64,000 nucleotides of DNA from Bradyrhizobium paxllaeri (GTDB taxonomy: Bacteria; Pseudomonadota; Alphaproteobacteria; Rhizobiales; Xanthobacteraceae). Location: assembly GCF_001693515.2 (NCBI RefSeq), contig NZ_CP042968.1:6200001-6264000 (forward strand), read 5' to 3'. The notes under the pieces were generated by a model. That model was not told where the DNA came from, did not search any database, and saw only the letters and a list, made by a program, of their open reading frames with translations. Shown in pieces: positions 43,241-51,242 of this stretch; within the stretch, counting starts at the first letter, position 1, and each line of letters opens with the position of its first letter. Both the position numbers and the translations under genes were made by a program.

Positions 43241-43396
43241 ATGAGCGACGCACAACTGAGCCTGCTGACCGCCACCCCCATCATCATCGCCTTTGCCGGC
43301 GCGCTCAGGGCGATGGGCGTCCTGTCCACGACGGCGACCGCATCCGCCGTCGGGCTGTCGATCGCCATCGCGGTGGTGTTGTTCACGACGCAGTAG
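43241..43396 (+). CDS. Small membrane protein, 51 residues, divergent from norE
   Basis: ATG 43241 to TAG 43396, 51 residues: MSDAQLSLLTATPIIIAF, then AVGLSIAIAVVLFTTQ at the end. Two hydrophobic segments cover most of the protein. A GAGGACGGAGCGCC upstream gives a ribosome site (GGAG). It lies between two denitrification operons, 7 bp before the convergent PCuAC-like gene, and shares the 43165 palindrome with norE. No family is recognised; a small accessory of NO metabolism is a hypothesis from context alone. Confidence 0.6.
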   Translation: MSDAQLSLLTATPIIIAFAGALRAMGVLSTTATASAVGLSIAIAVVLFTTQ

Positions 43397-43403
43397 CGTC
43401 ATG

Positions 43404-44249
43404 TCACTCGATAAGTATCGGGGCTGCGATGTCGACCCGGTCGTCCGTCGCAAGGTCGATGCCGAGCGACAGTGACCACTTCCCGCTCGCCGCGGCTGTC
43501 AGGCGGACGCGCCAGCTATCGGCCGCCACGCGCTCGGCCGCCGCGGTGACGGGCGCGAGCTTCTTGTCGGGATTGGACAGCGTCACGGAAAGCGCATCCA
43601 CCGCGAGAGGTTTCTCTTCGCTATCTTCGAGCTGCACCAGGACCTCGATCGGCCCGCTGCGGCCAGGTGAGACCGTGACGTTGGCCATCACGCGCGTTCC
43701 GCAGATATGGGTGAAGAAAGGTTCGTCGGTTGCCGCGGCCGGCGCGCGAGACGCTGCTGGCGCGGCAGGCTCCGTCGAGGCGACCTGCAATCGGGGCCCC
43801 TTGGCACCGACGCTGCCGACCTCGAAGCTCGCATCGATCTTGCCGGCGCGCTCGAAATTGAGCGAAACGGGGACGCGTTGCCCTTCCTCCAACGGTGCGA
43901 TCAGCCCGACGAACATGACGTGATCTCCTCCCGGCGCGAGCGTCACCGTGGCGTCAGGAGGAATCACCAGGCCGTCGTCGAGAGCCCGCATCGTCATGAT
44001 GCCGTCCTGCAGGGCCATCTGATGGATCTCGACCTTGGCGGCTGCGTTGCTCGAAGCCGAAAGCAGCCGATCAGGCTGGATTCCGCGGTTCTCGATCGAG
44101 AGGTACCCGCCCGCGACTTTCGCCCCTTTCGGCGTCGCGCGGCTCCAGGCCTGCTTCACAGCGATGTCGTGGGCGGCAGCCGGCGAAGAGCCGACGAACG
44201 TCGTCAGAGCGGCGGCGATCAGCGCGATTTTGCTGAACCGGTAAAGCAT
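43404..44249 (-). CDS. PCuAC-type copper chaperone with extra C-terminal domain
   Basis: A 281-residue exported protein from ATG 44249 (MLYRFSKIALIAAALTTF, cut near SPAAA). Residues ~25-150 are a PCuAC (DUF461) domain: IAVKQAWSRATPKGAKVAGG, and the copper ligands in VEIHQMALQDGIMTM and APGGDHVMFVGL (H-x-M and M, H-x-M). An Ala/Pro linker leads to a second beta-rich domain (MANVTVSPGRSGPIEVLVQL; SDPKK-like NPDKKLAPV) resembling YtkA/CopC-type folds. PCuAC loads copper into periplasmic sites such as CuA. With nirK, pseudoazurin and ccoG nearby, supply of copper to denitrification enzymes is a fair inference. It is last in the nnrS operon. Confidence 0.78.
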   Translation of the reverse strand: MLYRFSKIALIAAALTTFVGSSPAAAHDIAVKQAWSRATPKGAKVAGGYLSIENRGIQPDRLLSASSNAAAKVEIHQMALQDGIMTMRALDDGLVIPPDATVTLAPGGDHVMFVGLIAPLEEGQRVPVSLNFERAGKIDASFEVGSVGAKGPRLQVASTEPAAPAASRAPAAATDEPFFTHICGTRVMANVTVSPGRSGPIEVLVQLEDSEEKPLAVDALSVTLSNPDKKLAPVTAAAERVAADSWRVRLTAAASGKWSLSLGIDLATDDRVDIAAPILIE

Positions 44250-44381
44250 GGCGGAACCTCCGATCAGGCCGGGATACTGCGCAAACATGGCAAATCCCGG
44301 CGTCCCTCACTTTGATCGGGCGCAAGCTGCACGGCGACAATCGCAGCGACGTTGCGTCTGCCTCACACACCCGGCCACGCT

Positions 44382-45809
44382 TCAACGTTCGACGAACCGG
44401 TCTTTCGCGGAGAGAATCGTTGTGCCGGTCTCATCGCGCGCGGTGAACACCACGTCGGCTTCCCGCGGGTTCATGGCAGTAAGCGTGACCCGGACCGCTT
44501 CGGAACCGTCGGCGGGCACCTCGATCGGAGCGAGGCTCTCATTGCCGATGATGACCATCTTGGCATCCACGCCGCTGACCGAAAGCGTGTAGGCGTGCGC
44601 GGCCGACGACTTGTTCAGAAGCTTGACCGTGTAGCCATTGCGCACTGATCCGTCCGAGAGCCGGACCGCCAGGGGATCGCGATCGTGTTGGACCGACAAC
44701 GTGGCGTCGGTCTTCGCCATGAATGAAAAGACGATCGCGGCCGTCAACACCAGGCACGCCGCCGTCAGCCCGATGGTCTTCGGGCGCACCAGCCGGTTGA
44801 CCGGCGCCTCGCCGCGGCGGCCGCGCTCGATATTGCTCCAGCTTTCGTAGTCGATCAGGCCGCGCGGGCGGCCAAGCTTCGACATCACGCTGTCGCAGGC
44901 ATCGACGCACAGCCCGCAATTGATGCAGGCAAAGTTCGGTCCTTCACGGATGTCGATGCCGATCGGGCACACCGTGACGCACTGATGGCAATCGACGCAG
45001 TCCCCCGCCGGCTTGCCCTGCAGGCGGAGTTCGGCCGCCTTCTTGGCCGACATCCGCTGCTCGCCGCGATAGTCCCGGTAGTTGACCGTGAAAGCTTCCG
45101 GGTCCCAGATCGCGCCTTGCAGGCGCGGCCATGGGCACATGAAGGTGCAGACCTGTTCGCGCGCAAAGCCTGCCAGACCATAAGTGGTGCCGGCGAAGAC
45201 GGCGATCCAGCCAAGCGCATTGGCCGAGACATCGCCGCGCGCAAAGCTTCGCAGGAGGTCCGGCGCGTCGGTAAAATAGAAGATCAGTGTGCCGCCGGTC
45301 GCGAATGAGATCAGGAGCCAGGCAGAATGCTTTGCGACGATCTGCATCGCCCGCTTGACGCCAAGCGGCGCGTCCAGGTTCTTCAGGCGCTGGCGCCTGT
45401 CGCCTTCGATCAGCCGTTCGACGAGCAGAAACAAATCCGTCCAGACCGTCTGCGGGCAGGCAAAGCCGCACCACAGCCGCCCCGCCAGCGCGTTGGTCAG
45501 GATCAGGATGGTCGAGGCAAGAACGAGCAGCCCCGTGACCAGATAGAGGTCCTGCGGCCAGATCTCGACAAAGAAGAAGTAGAGCCGTCCATGCGCGAAA
45601 TCGAGCAGCACCGCCTGATCCGGCGCGTTCGGGCCGCGGTCCCAGCGCAGGAACGGCGTGACGTAGTAGATCGAGAGTGTCAGCAGCAGGACGATCCACT
45701 TGATGCGACGAATCCGTCCCTTGACGGCCTGCGGCACGACCGGTTGGCCCGTTGCGGCTGCGGCGACCCTGCGCGTCTTCGCGTGGTCGATCTCGATAGT
45801 AAGCGCCAT
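44382..45809 (-). CDS. ccoG: Cytochrome c oxidase accessory protein CcoG (RdxA/FixG family)
   Basis: A 475-residue membrane iron-sulphur protein from ATG 45809 (MALTIEIDHAKTRRVA). N-terminal membrane helices (IKWIVLLLTLSIYYVTPFL; LVTGLLVLASTILILTN) carry CGFACPQTVWTD. Two 4Fe-4S clusters are set by CVDCHQCVTVCP and CINCGLCVDACD. A C-terminal helix precedes an Ig-like periplasmic domain (SVRNGYTVKLLNKSSAAH). CcoG reduces copper for cbb3 oxidase assembly. Here there are no ccoNOP genes; it lies in the nnrS operon, so it may serve copper enzymes of denitrification. The frame is open to 45983, but that part overlaps the upstream gene. Confidence 0.9.
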   Translation of the reverse strand: MALTIEIDHAKTRRVAAAATGQPVVPQAVKGRIRRIKWIVLLLTLSIYYVTPFLRWDRGPNAPDQAVLLDFAHGRLYFFFVEIWPQDLYLVTGLLVLASTILILTNALAGRLWCGFACPQTVWTDLFLLVERLIEGDRRQRLKNLDAPLGVKRAMQIVAKHSAWLLISFATGGTLIFYFTDAPDLLRSFARGDVSANALGWIAVFAGTTYGLAGFAREQVCTFMCPWPRLQGAIWDPEAFTVNYRDYRGEQRMSAKKAAELRLQGKPAGDCVDCHQCVTVCPIGIDIREGPNFACINCGLCVDACDSVMSKLGRPRGLIDYESWSNIERGRRGEAPVNRLVRPKTIGLTAACLVLTAAIVFSFMAKTDATLSVQHDRDPLAVRLSDGSVRNGYTVKLLNKSSAAHAYTLSVSGVDAKMVIIGNESLAPIEVPADGSEAVRVTLTAMNPREADVVFTARDETGTTILSAKDRFVER

Positions 45810-45820
45810 TTTTTCGGACT

Positions 45821-46135
45821 TCAGTTGACTGCGGCAAAGCCGAGCGAGGCGCGGATCACCGGCTCGATGCGCGAGGGTGCCCAAGGCGGATCGAACGTCA
45901 TCACGATGTCGATGGAGCGGACGCCCGGCACCCGTACGACAGCGCTCGCTACGCCCTCTTTCAGGAAATGAACCGCAGGGCATCCCGGCGTAGTCGCAGT
46001 CATCGTGATGCGAACAGCGCCGTCGACGACCGAGATGTCGTAGACGAAGCCGAGATCGACGATGTTGTAACCGAGTTCGGGATCGATCACGACACGCATC
46101 GCGTCGCGGATCTGCTCAACGAGTTGATCCGTCAT
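45821..46135 (-). CDS. MIP18/DUF59 family metal-sulphur cluster assembly protein
   Basis: A 104-residue protein of the MIP18/PaaD-like family: IDPELGYNIVDLGFVYDISV, TMTATTPGCPAVHFLKEGV with the conserved Cys, and VMTFDPPWAPSRIEP. Relatives assist iron-sulphur cluster insertion. It overlaps the DUF2249 gene by ATGA (46132-46135) and is followed 11 bp later by ccoG, whose clusters it could help to load; that link is inference. Confidence 0.85.
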   Translation of the reverse strand: MTDQLVEQIRDAMRVVIDPELGYNIVDLGFVYDISVVDGAVRITMTATTPGCPAVHFLKEGVASAVVRVPGVRSIDIVMTFDPPWAPSRIEPVIRASLGFAAVN

Positions 46136-46635
46136 GACGGCGCCCTGACAGTCAGTTCGTATGTCGTGCCATCCGGCGAGAACCCGCCAAGCCAGCGATA
46201 TCCGCGCTTCTCGAGCTGGGGGAACAGGAACACAGGCTCGCGCCGCAGCAGCGCCGACAGCGTTTCACCCGGCGCCAGTTTCTCGGCAGCCGCGAGAATC
46301 CGGACCATCGGCTCCGGCGGCTCGAGGTCGCGATTATCGAGCTGGACCGTCGGTTCGGGCCAGGTATCGAAGGTCGCTGCTCGGGGGACGAACGCAGTCT
46401 GTTTTGTTTCCGCGGGCGTGAACAGCACTTCCCACTCGCCGGCATCGAGCGCTTGCGCGGCATGCGCGAAACCCTTGTCCGCCATCACGGCGAACAACGG
46501 CACTGGCTTGAACGTGGCGTAGAGGCGAAGTCCCTGCCCGGGTTCGAGCCGTTCGAGCGCGGACATGATGACCGAGAACGGCTCGCCACCTGCGCGCAGG
46601 ATCGGACGGACGTCGACATCGATATATTCGATCAT
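46132..46635 (-). CDS. DUF2249 protein with two tandem domains
   Basis: A 167-residue protein from ATG 46635 (MIEYIDVDVRPILRAGGEPF). It contains two copies of the DUF2249 fold: residues ~5-75 (DVRPILRAGGEPFSVIMSAL, GQGLRLYATFKPVPLFAVM) and ~95-165 (LDNRDLEPPEPMVRILAAA, GETLSALLRREPVFLFPQL). DUF2249 proteins are frequent neighbours of NO and nitrite reductase genes and resemble TusA-like folds; their role is unknown. Its position in the nnrS operon supports a denitrification link. The stop overlaps the next start. Confidence 0.85.
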   Translation of the reverse strand: MIEYIDVDVRPILRAGGEPFSVIMSALERLEPGQGLRLYATFKPVPLFAVMADKGFAHAAQALDAGEWEVLFTPAETKQTAFVPRAATFDTWPEPTVQLDNRDLEPPEPMVRILAAAEKLAPGETLSALLRREPVFLFPQLEKRGYRWLGGFSPDGTTYELTVRAPS

Positions 46636-46657
46636 GCTTGCTCCTTTCGTTTGATCG

Positions 46658-47995
46658 TCAACTTCTGGCAAACAGCAGATGCGGCGCGCAGGCGCCGTCC
46701 GGCAATCGCAACGGGCTCTGGACGTCCGCAAGCTGGCGCGTCCGGATCACTTCGCGGATGATGCCGACGATGCCGATCATCATCATCGCAGCGGCCGCGC
46801 GGAATGCCGAGGGTTGATCAGCGAGCAGCATCGCCGTGCCGAACCACACGGCCATGTGGTAGATCACGAACCACTTCGATGCCCTCGCCTCCGCAACCAA
46901 ATCCTGAACGCGCGGTGTCGGCGCGCGTCCCATCACGGGCCCGTAGGTCTCGAGCCAGGTCAGGAACGCCACGATCTTGTAGAGCTTGGCGAGGACGAGA
47001 CCCGACAACCAGCCAAAGATAACGAGAAAGACGAAAGCGCCGAGCTGCGCGGCGAAAGCGCCGGTGAGGACGAGCATCACACCCAGCAAGCCCGACGCCG
47101 CGAGGCTGGCAAAGGACAATACCGCCATCCGAGTGTTGAGTTCGAGCTGACGCCGCTTGCGGCTGCGGAATATCTCGATCACATCGCGCCCATACAGAAT
47201 AGTCGTCGCGAGGCCGAGGACGGCAACCACCGACAATACGGCGTTCAATCCGGAAGAGAGCCAGATCGCGAAGGTGCCTCCGACCACCGCGATGGAGATG
47301 GCGAGCGCGCCGGCTGCCAGCGTCATGCTGCTCTTCCGGTCGTCGACATCGCGCGCGAGCATGAACATGGATAGCAGCCGGTAGCTCACACCCATGGCGG
47401 TCAGCGTCAGCCAGCCGCCAAGGCCGGCGATCGCATGCAGCGGAACCCCGCTCGTTAAAATCGACGCCCCGATCGATCCCGCCCACCCCGCATGCGCAAA
47501 TGCGAAGATCGCGCCGAAGGTGACGGTGGCACAAAGCGAAGCCAGCCCTGCCAGGACAAAGCGTGCCGGGCCGGTCGGCCGCTGCCATGCCGTCAATCCG
47601 AGATCGATAACGATCAGGCCGAACCCGGCCGTCAGCAGGACTGCGCCGAGCGGAAGAAGCCAGAGCCAGGCGGGAAGCCGGCCGCCCAATCCCAGGAAGC
47701 CCGCGAGCAGCGCGACCAGACCTGCAGTCAACAGGGCAAGCGCAGGCAATGCCCACTTCTCCGAATACAGCGGCTTTGCCACGAGCACGGGCACGAACTG
47801 CAGCAGCGCACCGCACATCGCCACGCTGAGCCAGCCGATGCAGACCACGTGTACCAGAACGAGCGTATCGGGCGATGCCAGATGCGCCGCCGGAAAGCCG
47901 ACGCGCGCGACCATCAGCGCCAGCGCCACGAACAACCACGCGAGCGCCATCGCGAAGTAGCTCATCGTCCATCGTGATATGCTGGCGCCGATCAT
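46658..47995 (-). CDS. Polytopic membrane protein of the nnrS operon
   Basis: A 445-residue protein with about 12 membrane helices (MSYFAMALAWLFVALALMV; LPALALLTAGLVALLAGF; FGLIVIDLGLTAW; FVFLVIFGWLSGLVLAKLY). His residues occur in or next to helices (LVLVHVVCIGWLSVAMCG; VPLHAIAGLGGWLTLTAMG), which recalls haem- or metal-binding oxidase-like proteins. It lies 9 bp downstream of nnrS and 22 bp upstream of the DUF2249 gene. I cannot name it with confidence; relatives are annotated as hypothetical in denitrification loci. Confidence 0.7.
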   Translation of the reverse strand: MIGASISRWTMSYFAMALAWLFVALALMVARVGFPAAHLASPDTLVLVHVVCIGWLSVAMCGALLQFVPVLVAKPLYSEKWALPALALLTAGLVALLAGFLGLGGRLPAWLWLLPLGAVLLTAGFGLIVIDLGLTAWQRPTGPARFVLAGLASLCATVTFGAIFAFAHAGWAGSIGASILTSGVPLHAIAGLGGWLTLTAMGVSYRLLSMFMLARDVDDRKSSMTLAAGALAISIAVVGGTFAIWLSSGLNAVLSVVAVLGLATTILYGRDVIEIFRSRKRRQLELNTRMAVLSFASLAASGLLGVMLVLTGAFAAQLGAFVFLVIFGWLSGLVLAKLYKIVAFLTWLETYGPVMGRAPTPRVQDLVAEARASKWFVIYHMAVWFGTAMLLADQPSAFRAAAAMMMIGIVGIIREVIRTRQLADVQSPLRLPDGACAPHLLFARS

Positions 47996-48004
47996 CGTAT
48001 CCCT

Positions 48005-49183
48005 TCAGAACTTGCGCGCGCGGCACAACAGCGGCGCGTAGACGACCGCGAAGCCGAGAAACGCCCCCGCCCAGGCCACACCCGCGACCATCAAAAGCGG
48101 AATCGCATGGCTCGGTTCGAGCGCCGCACATATCCGCGCCAGCGCGGCGACGACGATCGATGCATAGACAAGCTGGGTAGCGACAGATGCCGAAAGCGCC
48201 TGGCCCGTGTGGCCGAGCGATGCACGCGTCATCACCGCGATCGTCATCGAGCCGATTGCGCCGCCGGTCCAGGCATGGATCCCGGCGCTCGGGGCGACGA
48301 GGTCCACGGCGGCCAGCGCCGTGAGAAGGAAGCCGGCCGGCACGAATGCGTAAGCCACATGAAGGATCAGCACGAGGCGGTCTGACACGGTCCGATGGCC
48401 GGCCCAGCGCGCCAGGCGCACGAGGTGGAGCAAACCGGCAACGCCGAGCGCGGCTGCGACGAAACGGTTCGCAGGCGCCGCGACCCACGCGATCATGGCG
48501 CAGACGCCGACAACCATCGTGATTGCATCGAAGCGACCGAAGGGCACGGGCAGCCGTCCCGGTTCGCGGCGCGCCAGCCAGTTGCGCGTAAAACTCGGAA
48601 CGATCCGCCCGCCGATCACGCAGACCAGCGTGACCACGAGGCCGACACCGAGGCGCGCGGAATATTCCGCCACGCCACCGAGATGCGCCTCGACATGAAA
48701 CGCGATGTTGACGATGGCCAGCAGCGAGATGATGCCGACCACCATCAGATTATTCCACTTGCGGCCGGCGACGATCTCGCGGGCGGCTGCGCCAGCGAGC
48801 AACGTGAGAAAGGCAGCGTCGACCGCCAGCGCGACTTCCCAGCCGATGAACCCGGAGAATGTCACGGCCAGCCGTCCGGCGAGCCAGGTGGCGAACAGGA
48901 TCGCGAGCGGAACACCCTGGATCGGAAGCCGGCCCGTCCAGTTCGGCACCGCCGTCAGGAGAAAGCCCGCAATCACGGCGCTGACATAACCGAACAGCAT
49001 CTCATGGACATGCCAGTCCCGCGGCGTGAATGCGCTAGGCAATGAGACATGACCGGCGAATACCGCAAGCCACAGCGAAACCGTCGCGCCGGCATAGATG
49101 GCGCCGAACAGAAAGAACGGCCGGAAGCCGTAGGAAAACAGCGCCGGTCCCTGATAGGCCCTCAATTTTTGCATCGTCGCCAT
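48005..49183 (-). CDS. nnrS: NnrS family haem-copper membrane protein
   Basis: A 392-residue, 12-helix protein of the NnrS family, starting at ATG 49183 (MATMQKLRAYQGPALFSYGF). Signature blocks: YGFRPFFLFGAIYAG, DWHVHEMLFGYVSAVIAGFLLTAVPNWTGR, GRIVPSFTRNWL, VMTRASLGHTGQAL. The His of WHVHEM and HTG are the probable metal or haem ligands. NnrS proteins protect cells against NO-derived nitrosative stress and occur in NnrR regulons. It leads a six-gene minus-strand operon ending at 43404. A palindrome at 49236-49249 lies 53 bp upstream. An open stretch to 49288 before the ATG has no family character. Confidence 0.92.
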   Translation of the reverse strand: MATMQKLRAYQGPALFSYGFRPFFLFGAIYAGATVSLWLAVFAGHVSLPSAFTPRDWHVHEMLFGYVSAVIAGFLLTAVPNWTGRLPIQGVPLAILFATWLAGRLAVTFSGFIGWEVALAVDAAFLTLLAGAAAREIVAGRKWNNLMVVGIISLLAIVNIAFHVEAHLGGVAEYSARLGVGLVVTLVCVIGGRIVPSFTRNWLARREPGRLPVPFGRFDAITMVVGVCAMIAWVAAPANRFVAAALGVAGLLHLVRLARWAGHRTVSDRLVLILHVAYAFVPAGFLLTALAAVDLVAPSAGIHAWTGGAIGSMTIAVMTRASLGHTGQALSASVATQLVYASIVVAALARICAALEPSHAIPLLMVAGVAWAGAFLGFAVVYAPLLCRARKF

Positions 49184-49235
49184 GGGTGATCCCTGTTCAT
49201 TCGCCGTGATCATAAGCCGTTCCGGCCGGCGCTCT

Positions 49236-49249
49236 TTGTCGAAGCACAA
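49236..49249. promoter_or_regulatory. FNR/NnrR-type palindrome between nnrS and a divergent small gene
   Basis: TTGTCGAAGCACAA is a TTGT-N6-ACAA palindrome of the FNR family, with the same GGCGCTCT left flank as the norC site. It is 53 bp from the nnrS ATG (minus) and 94 bp from the small gene at 49343 (plus). Confidence 0.65.
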
Positions 49250-49342
49250 ATTGCAGCATCGTTCGGTGGGGCGTTTGATCTCCGACAAAGACCGTGCTGC
49301 TTCCCGGCTGCATTGTTGGTTCCACCATCAACGGAGGATGCA

Positions 49343-49528
49343 ATGCGGATTTTCGAGAGATTGCGAGGGCGAAGCCGGGGCGATAGCGCCATCGAACGCA
49401 GGCTTGTCGAGGCCATCACCGACGACCTTCTCCGGAAGCTGGAGGACGAAACCTCGATTCCGCCCCTTGCCGAGAGCAAAGCTGACTGTTGTTCCTGCTG
49501 CTCGGCCGAAACGAGGCCATCCCAATAG
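49343..49528 (+). CDS. Small cysteine-cluster protein, 61 residues
   Basis: From ATG 49343 (MRIFERLRGRSRGDSAIERR), 61 residues. An amphipathic helical part (RLVEAITDDLLRKLEDET) ends in a cysteine cluster (KADCCSCCSAETRPSQ), a possible metal-binding site. GGAGGATGCA just upstream supports the start. It is divergent from nnrS across the 49236 palindrome. No family is recognised. A role in metal or NO sensing is speculation from the CC-x-CC motif and context. Confidence 0.5.
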   Translation: MRIFERLRGRSRGDSAIERRLVEAITDDLLRKLEDETSIPPLAESKADCCSCCSAETRPSQ

Positions 49529-49534
49529 ACGACC

Positions 49535-49548
49535 TTGCGCTAGATCAA
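49535..49548 (+). promoter_or_regulatory. FixK-type palindrome before a broken small gene
   Basis: TTGCGCTAGATCAA matches TTG(A/C)-N6-(T/G)CAA. It lies 6 bp after the stop of the 61-residue gene and 35 bp before ATG 49584. That spacing is short for an activator, so it may be fortuitous or repressive. Confidence 0.45.
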
Positions 49549-49583
49549 GGTGCGCCCGCTGCTTCGGCGACAGATCATCGCCA

Positions 49584-49782
49584 ATGCGCAGCGCTGCTTC
49601 GCGCGACGGTTGGCTTCCGATTGCGCTTTCCCCCGATGACTGCGACCTCGAACTCGGCCAGATGTGCATGGTTGGGATCGAGGCGCTGCGCTTTCCGTGC
49701 CGACCAGGTCAGGCGTCCGGTATAATGTCTGGATGGACGAGCCCCTGCTCATCCACCCACCCACTGGAGAAGCTGGCGCTAG
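49584..49782 (+). pseudogene. Possible frameshifted remnant of a small conserved gene
   Basis: Frame 1 from ATG 49584 reads MRSAASRDGWLPIALSPDD, then CDLELGQM and EALRFPCR. A second frame continues SGVRYNVWMDEPLLIHPP, and a third ends PPTHWRSWR and stop at 49780-49782. Read together, these resemble a short Bradyrhizobium hypothetical family with a GWxPI-DxDLE-ALVFPCR-PTHWR pattern that I recall but cannot check. Two single-base shifts would be needed, so it would be inactive. Confidence 0.35.
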
Positions 49783-49789
49783 AACGCCG

Positions 49790-50248
49790 CTATCTGGAGG
49801 CTGTCTTGCTGGCCTCGAGCGTGTCGAAGAGCTTCGCAAACACCTGCTTTGCCTTGCCGACCTGCGGAACAGCCTTGGCCTGATCGACGTTGCCGGGTTT
49901 ACCGACCACGATCAACGCAACCATTCCCATGCCGTAGTGAGGCAGGCACTTGATGCCGTAGACGCCCTCCTGATCGAACTTGACGGCAATATCCTCGTTG
50001 TTCTTGCCGACGAATGGCGCGGCGCCCTCGGGCAGCATGCCCTTGATGGACTCTGCGTTGTGTCCCTTGTCCGTGGACACGAACTTGACGGTGTCGCCGG
50101 GCGCGACCTTCACGAAAGCCGGCTCGAACACCATCACGGCGCCGTCGCTTCCCTTGTTGAGAAGCTTGATTTCGACCTCCGCCGCCCGGGCGTTCCCGGT
50201 CAGAACCAGAGCAGCCGCAGCCGCGGCCAGCATCGCAATCTTTCTCAT
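49790..50248 (-). CDS. Pseudoazurin (type 1 blue copper protein)
   Basis: A 152-residue periplasmic cupredoxin. Signal peptide MRKIAMLAAAAAALVLTG is cleaved near ARA. The four copper ligands are His in DKGHNAESIKGM and Cys, His and Met in GIKCLPHYGMGMVAL, the pseudoazurin spacing. It carries electrons to copper nitrite reductase and can serve NorC. It is divergent from nnrR across a perfect TTGCG-N4-CGCAA palindrome (50340-50353), 92 bp from its start. The C-terminal tail (AKAVPQVGKAKQVFAKLFD) is the usual helical end. Confidence 0.92.
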   Translation of the reverse strand: MRKIAMLAAAAAALVLTGNARAAEVEIKLLNKGSDGAVMVFEPAFVKVAPGDTVKFVSTDKGHNAESIKGMLPEGAAPFVGKNNEDIAVKFDQEGVYGIKCLPHYGMGMVALIVVGKPGNVDQAKAVPQVGKAKQVFAKLFDTLEASKTASR

Positions 50249-50339
50249 GTTTTCCCGTTTCTTTCCCGTTTTCCTGGAACCTGGCCCGGCCTCTACCGGG
50301 CTCCCGGGGATCAGATATCGCCGCCTGATCTTGCCGATA

Positions 50340-50353
50340 TTGCGCTAGCGCAA
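50340..50353. promoter_or_regulatory. Perfect FixK/NnrR palindrome between pseudoazurin and nnrR
   Basis: TTGCGCTAGCGCAA is a perfect palindrome matching TTG(A/C)-N6-(T/G)CAA. It is 92 bp upstream of the pseudoazurin gene and 95 bp upstream of nnrR ATG 50448, near mid-way, so both divergent promoters could use it. This would make nnrR autoregulated or controlled by another FNR-family protein such as FixK. Confidence 0.72.
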
Positions 50354-50447
50354 TCTTCGCGCCGAATCCTGCATTAAGAGAGTGGCAAGCCGTTGAGGCT
50401 TGCCGCGGCCGCGGATACTCTCCGCAGGCATTGAAACGAGGATATCG

Positions 50448-51170
50448 ATGGCCTCCGTCGACCGCTCCCTGGTCGCCAACCTGCCGATGTTCGCCGGCCT
50501 TGCGCCCGCGGAACAGGACGAGTTGCTGCGCGAAGCGCGCTCGACTCGATATCCGAAGGGAAGCGCCGTGTTCGATCAGGGCGCGAAAGCCGATCACTTC
50601 TACCTCCTGCTTCACGGCCATCTTCGCGTCGAGAAGGTCACGCCGCAGGGACACCAGTCCGTCGTGCGCTATGTCTCGGCCGGCGAACTGTTCGGTGTCG
50701 CCCAGGCCATGAACCTGACGCACTATCCGGCAACCGCCGTTGCCGCCGTCGACAGCATCGCGCTCGCCTGGCCCTCATCGTCCTGGAATCGCCTGCTCGC
50801 CAAATATCCGAGCCTCGCCGCAAGCGCGCTGCAGACCGTCGGCAGCCGTCTGCAGGATACGCAGGCCCGCGTCATGGAGATATCGAGCGAGCAGGTCGAG
50901 CAGCGCGTCGCCCATGCGCTGCTTCGGCTCGCCAAGCAGGCAGGAAGGAAAGTCGATGCCGGCGTCGAGATCGACTTTCCGATCAGCCGGCAGGACGTCG
51001 CCGAGATGACGGGGACCACGCTGCACACCGTCAGCCGGATTCTCAGCGCATGGGAGCAACAAGGATTGGTCGAGGGCGGCAGGCAGCGCATCGTGCTGCG
51101 CGACGCGAACAGACTGCATGGCCTCGCCGAAGGTGATGAAGGCGCTCTGAATCGTAAACCCAATCCATAA
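50448..51170 (+). CDS. nnrR: Crp/Fnr family regulator, NnrR type
   Basis: A 240-residue regulator from ATG 50448 (MASVDRSLVANLPMFAGL). An N-terminal cNMP-like effector domain (KGSAVFDQGAKADHFYLLL, VRYVSAGELFGVAQAM) is followed by a dimer helix and the winged helix: ISRQDVAEMTGTTLHTVSRILSAW. The recognition helix reads HTVSR, the NnrR/DNR-like form, in place of the E-x-x-SR of FNR and FixK. The cysteines that hold the FNR iron-sulphur cluster are missing from the N-terminus, so oxygen is not sensed directly. It lies between the pseudoazurin gene and nirK. NO sensing through haem is known for relatives but not visible here. Confidence 0.85.
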   Translation: MASVDRSLVANLPMFAGLAPAEQDELLREARSTRYPKGSAVFDQGAKADHFYLLLHGHLRVEKVTPQGHQSVVRYVSAGELFGVAQAMNLTHYPATAVAAVDSIALAWPSSSWNRLLAKYPSLAASALQTVGSRLQDTQARVMEISSEQVEQRVAHALLRLAKQAGRKVDAGVEIDFPISRQDVAEMTGTTLHTVSRILSAWEQQGLVEGGRQRIVLRDANRLHGLAEGDEGALNRKPNP

Positions 51171-51242
51171 GCCGGCGCTTCACCTCGAGCCTCGACAGCC
51201 TTTCCCATCGAACGACCGTAACCCGACAACTTCCAGCGCTCT

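Noticed and set aside
46818..48488. 556-codon minus-strand frame overlapping two nnrS-operon genes
   Set aside because: Same strand but another frame from NnrS and the 445-residue membrane protein; Arg/Gly/Ala-rich with no membrane pattern.
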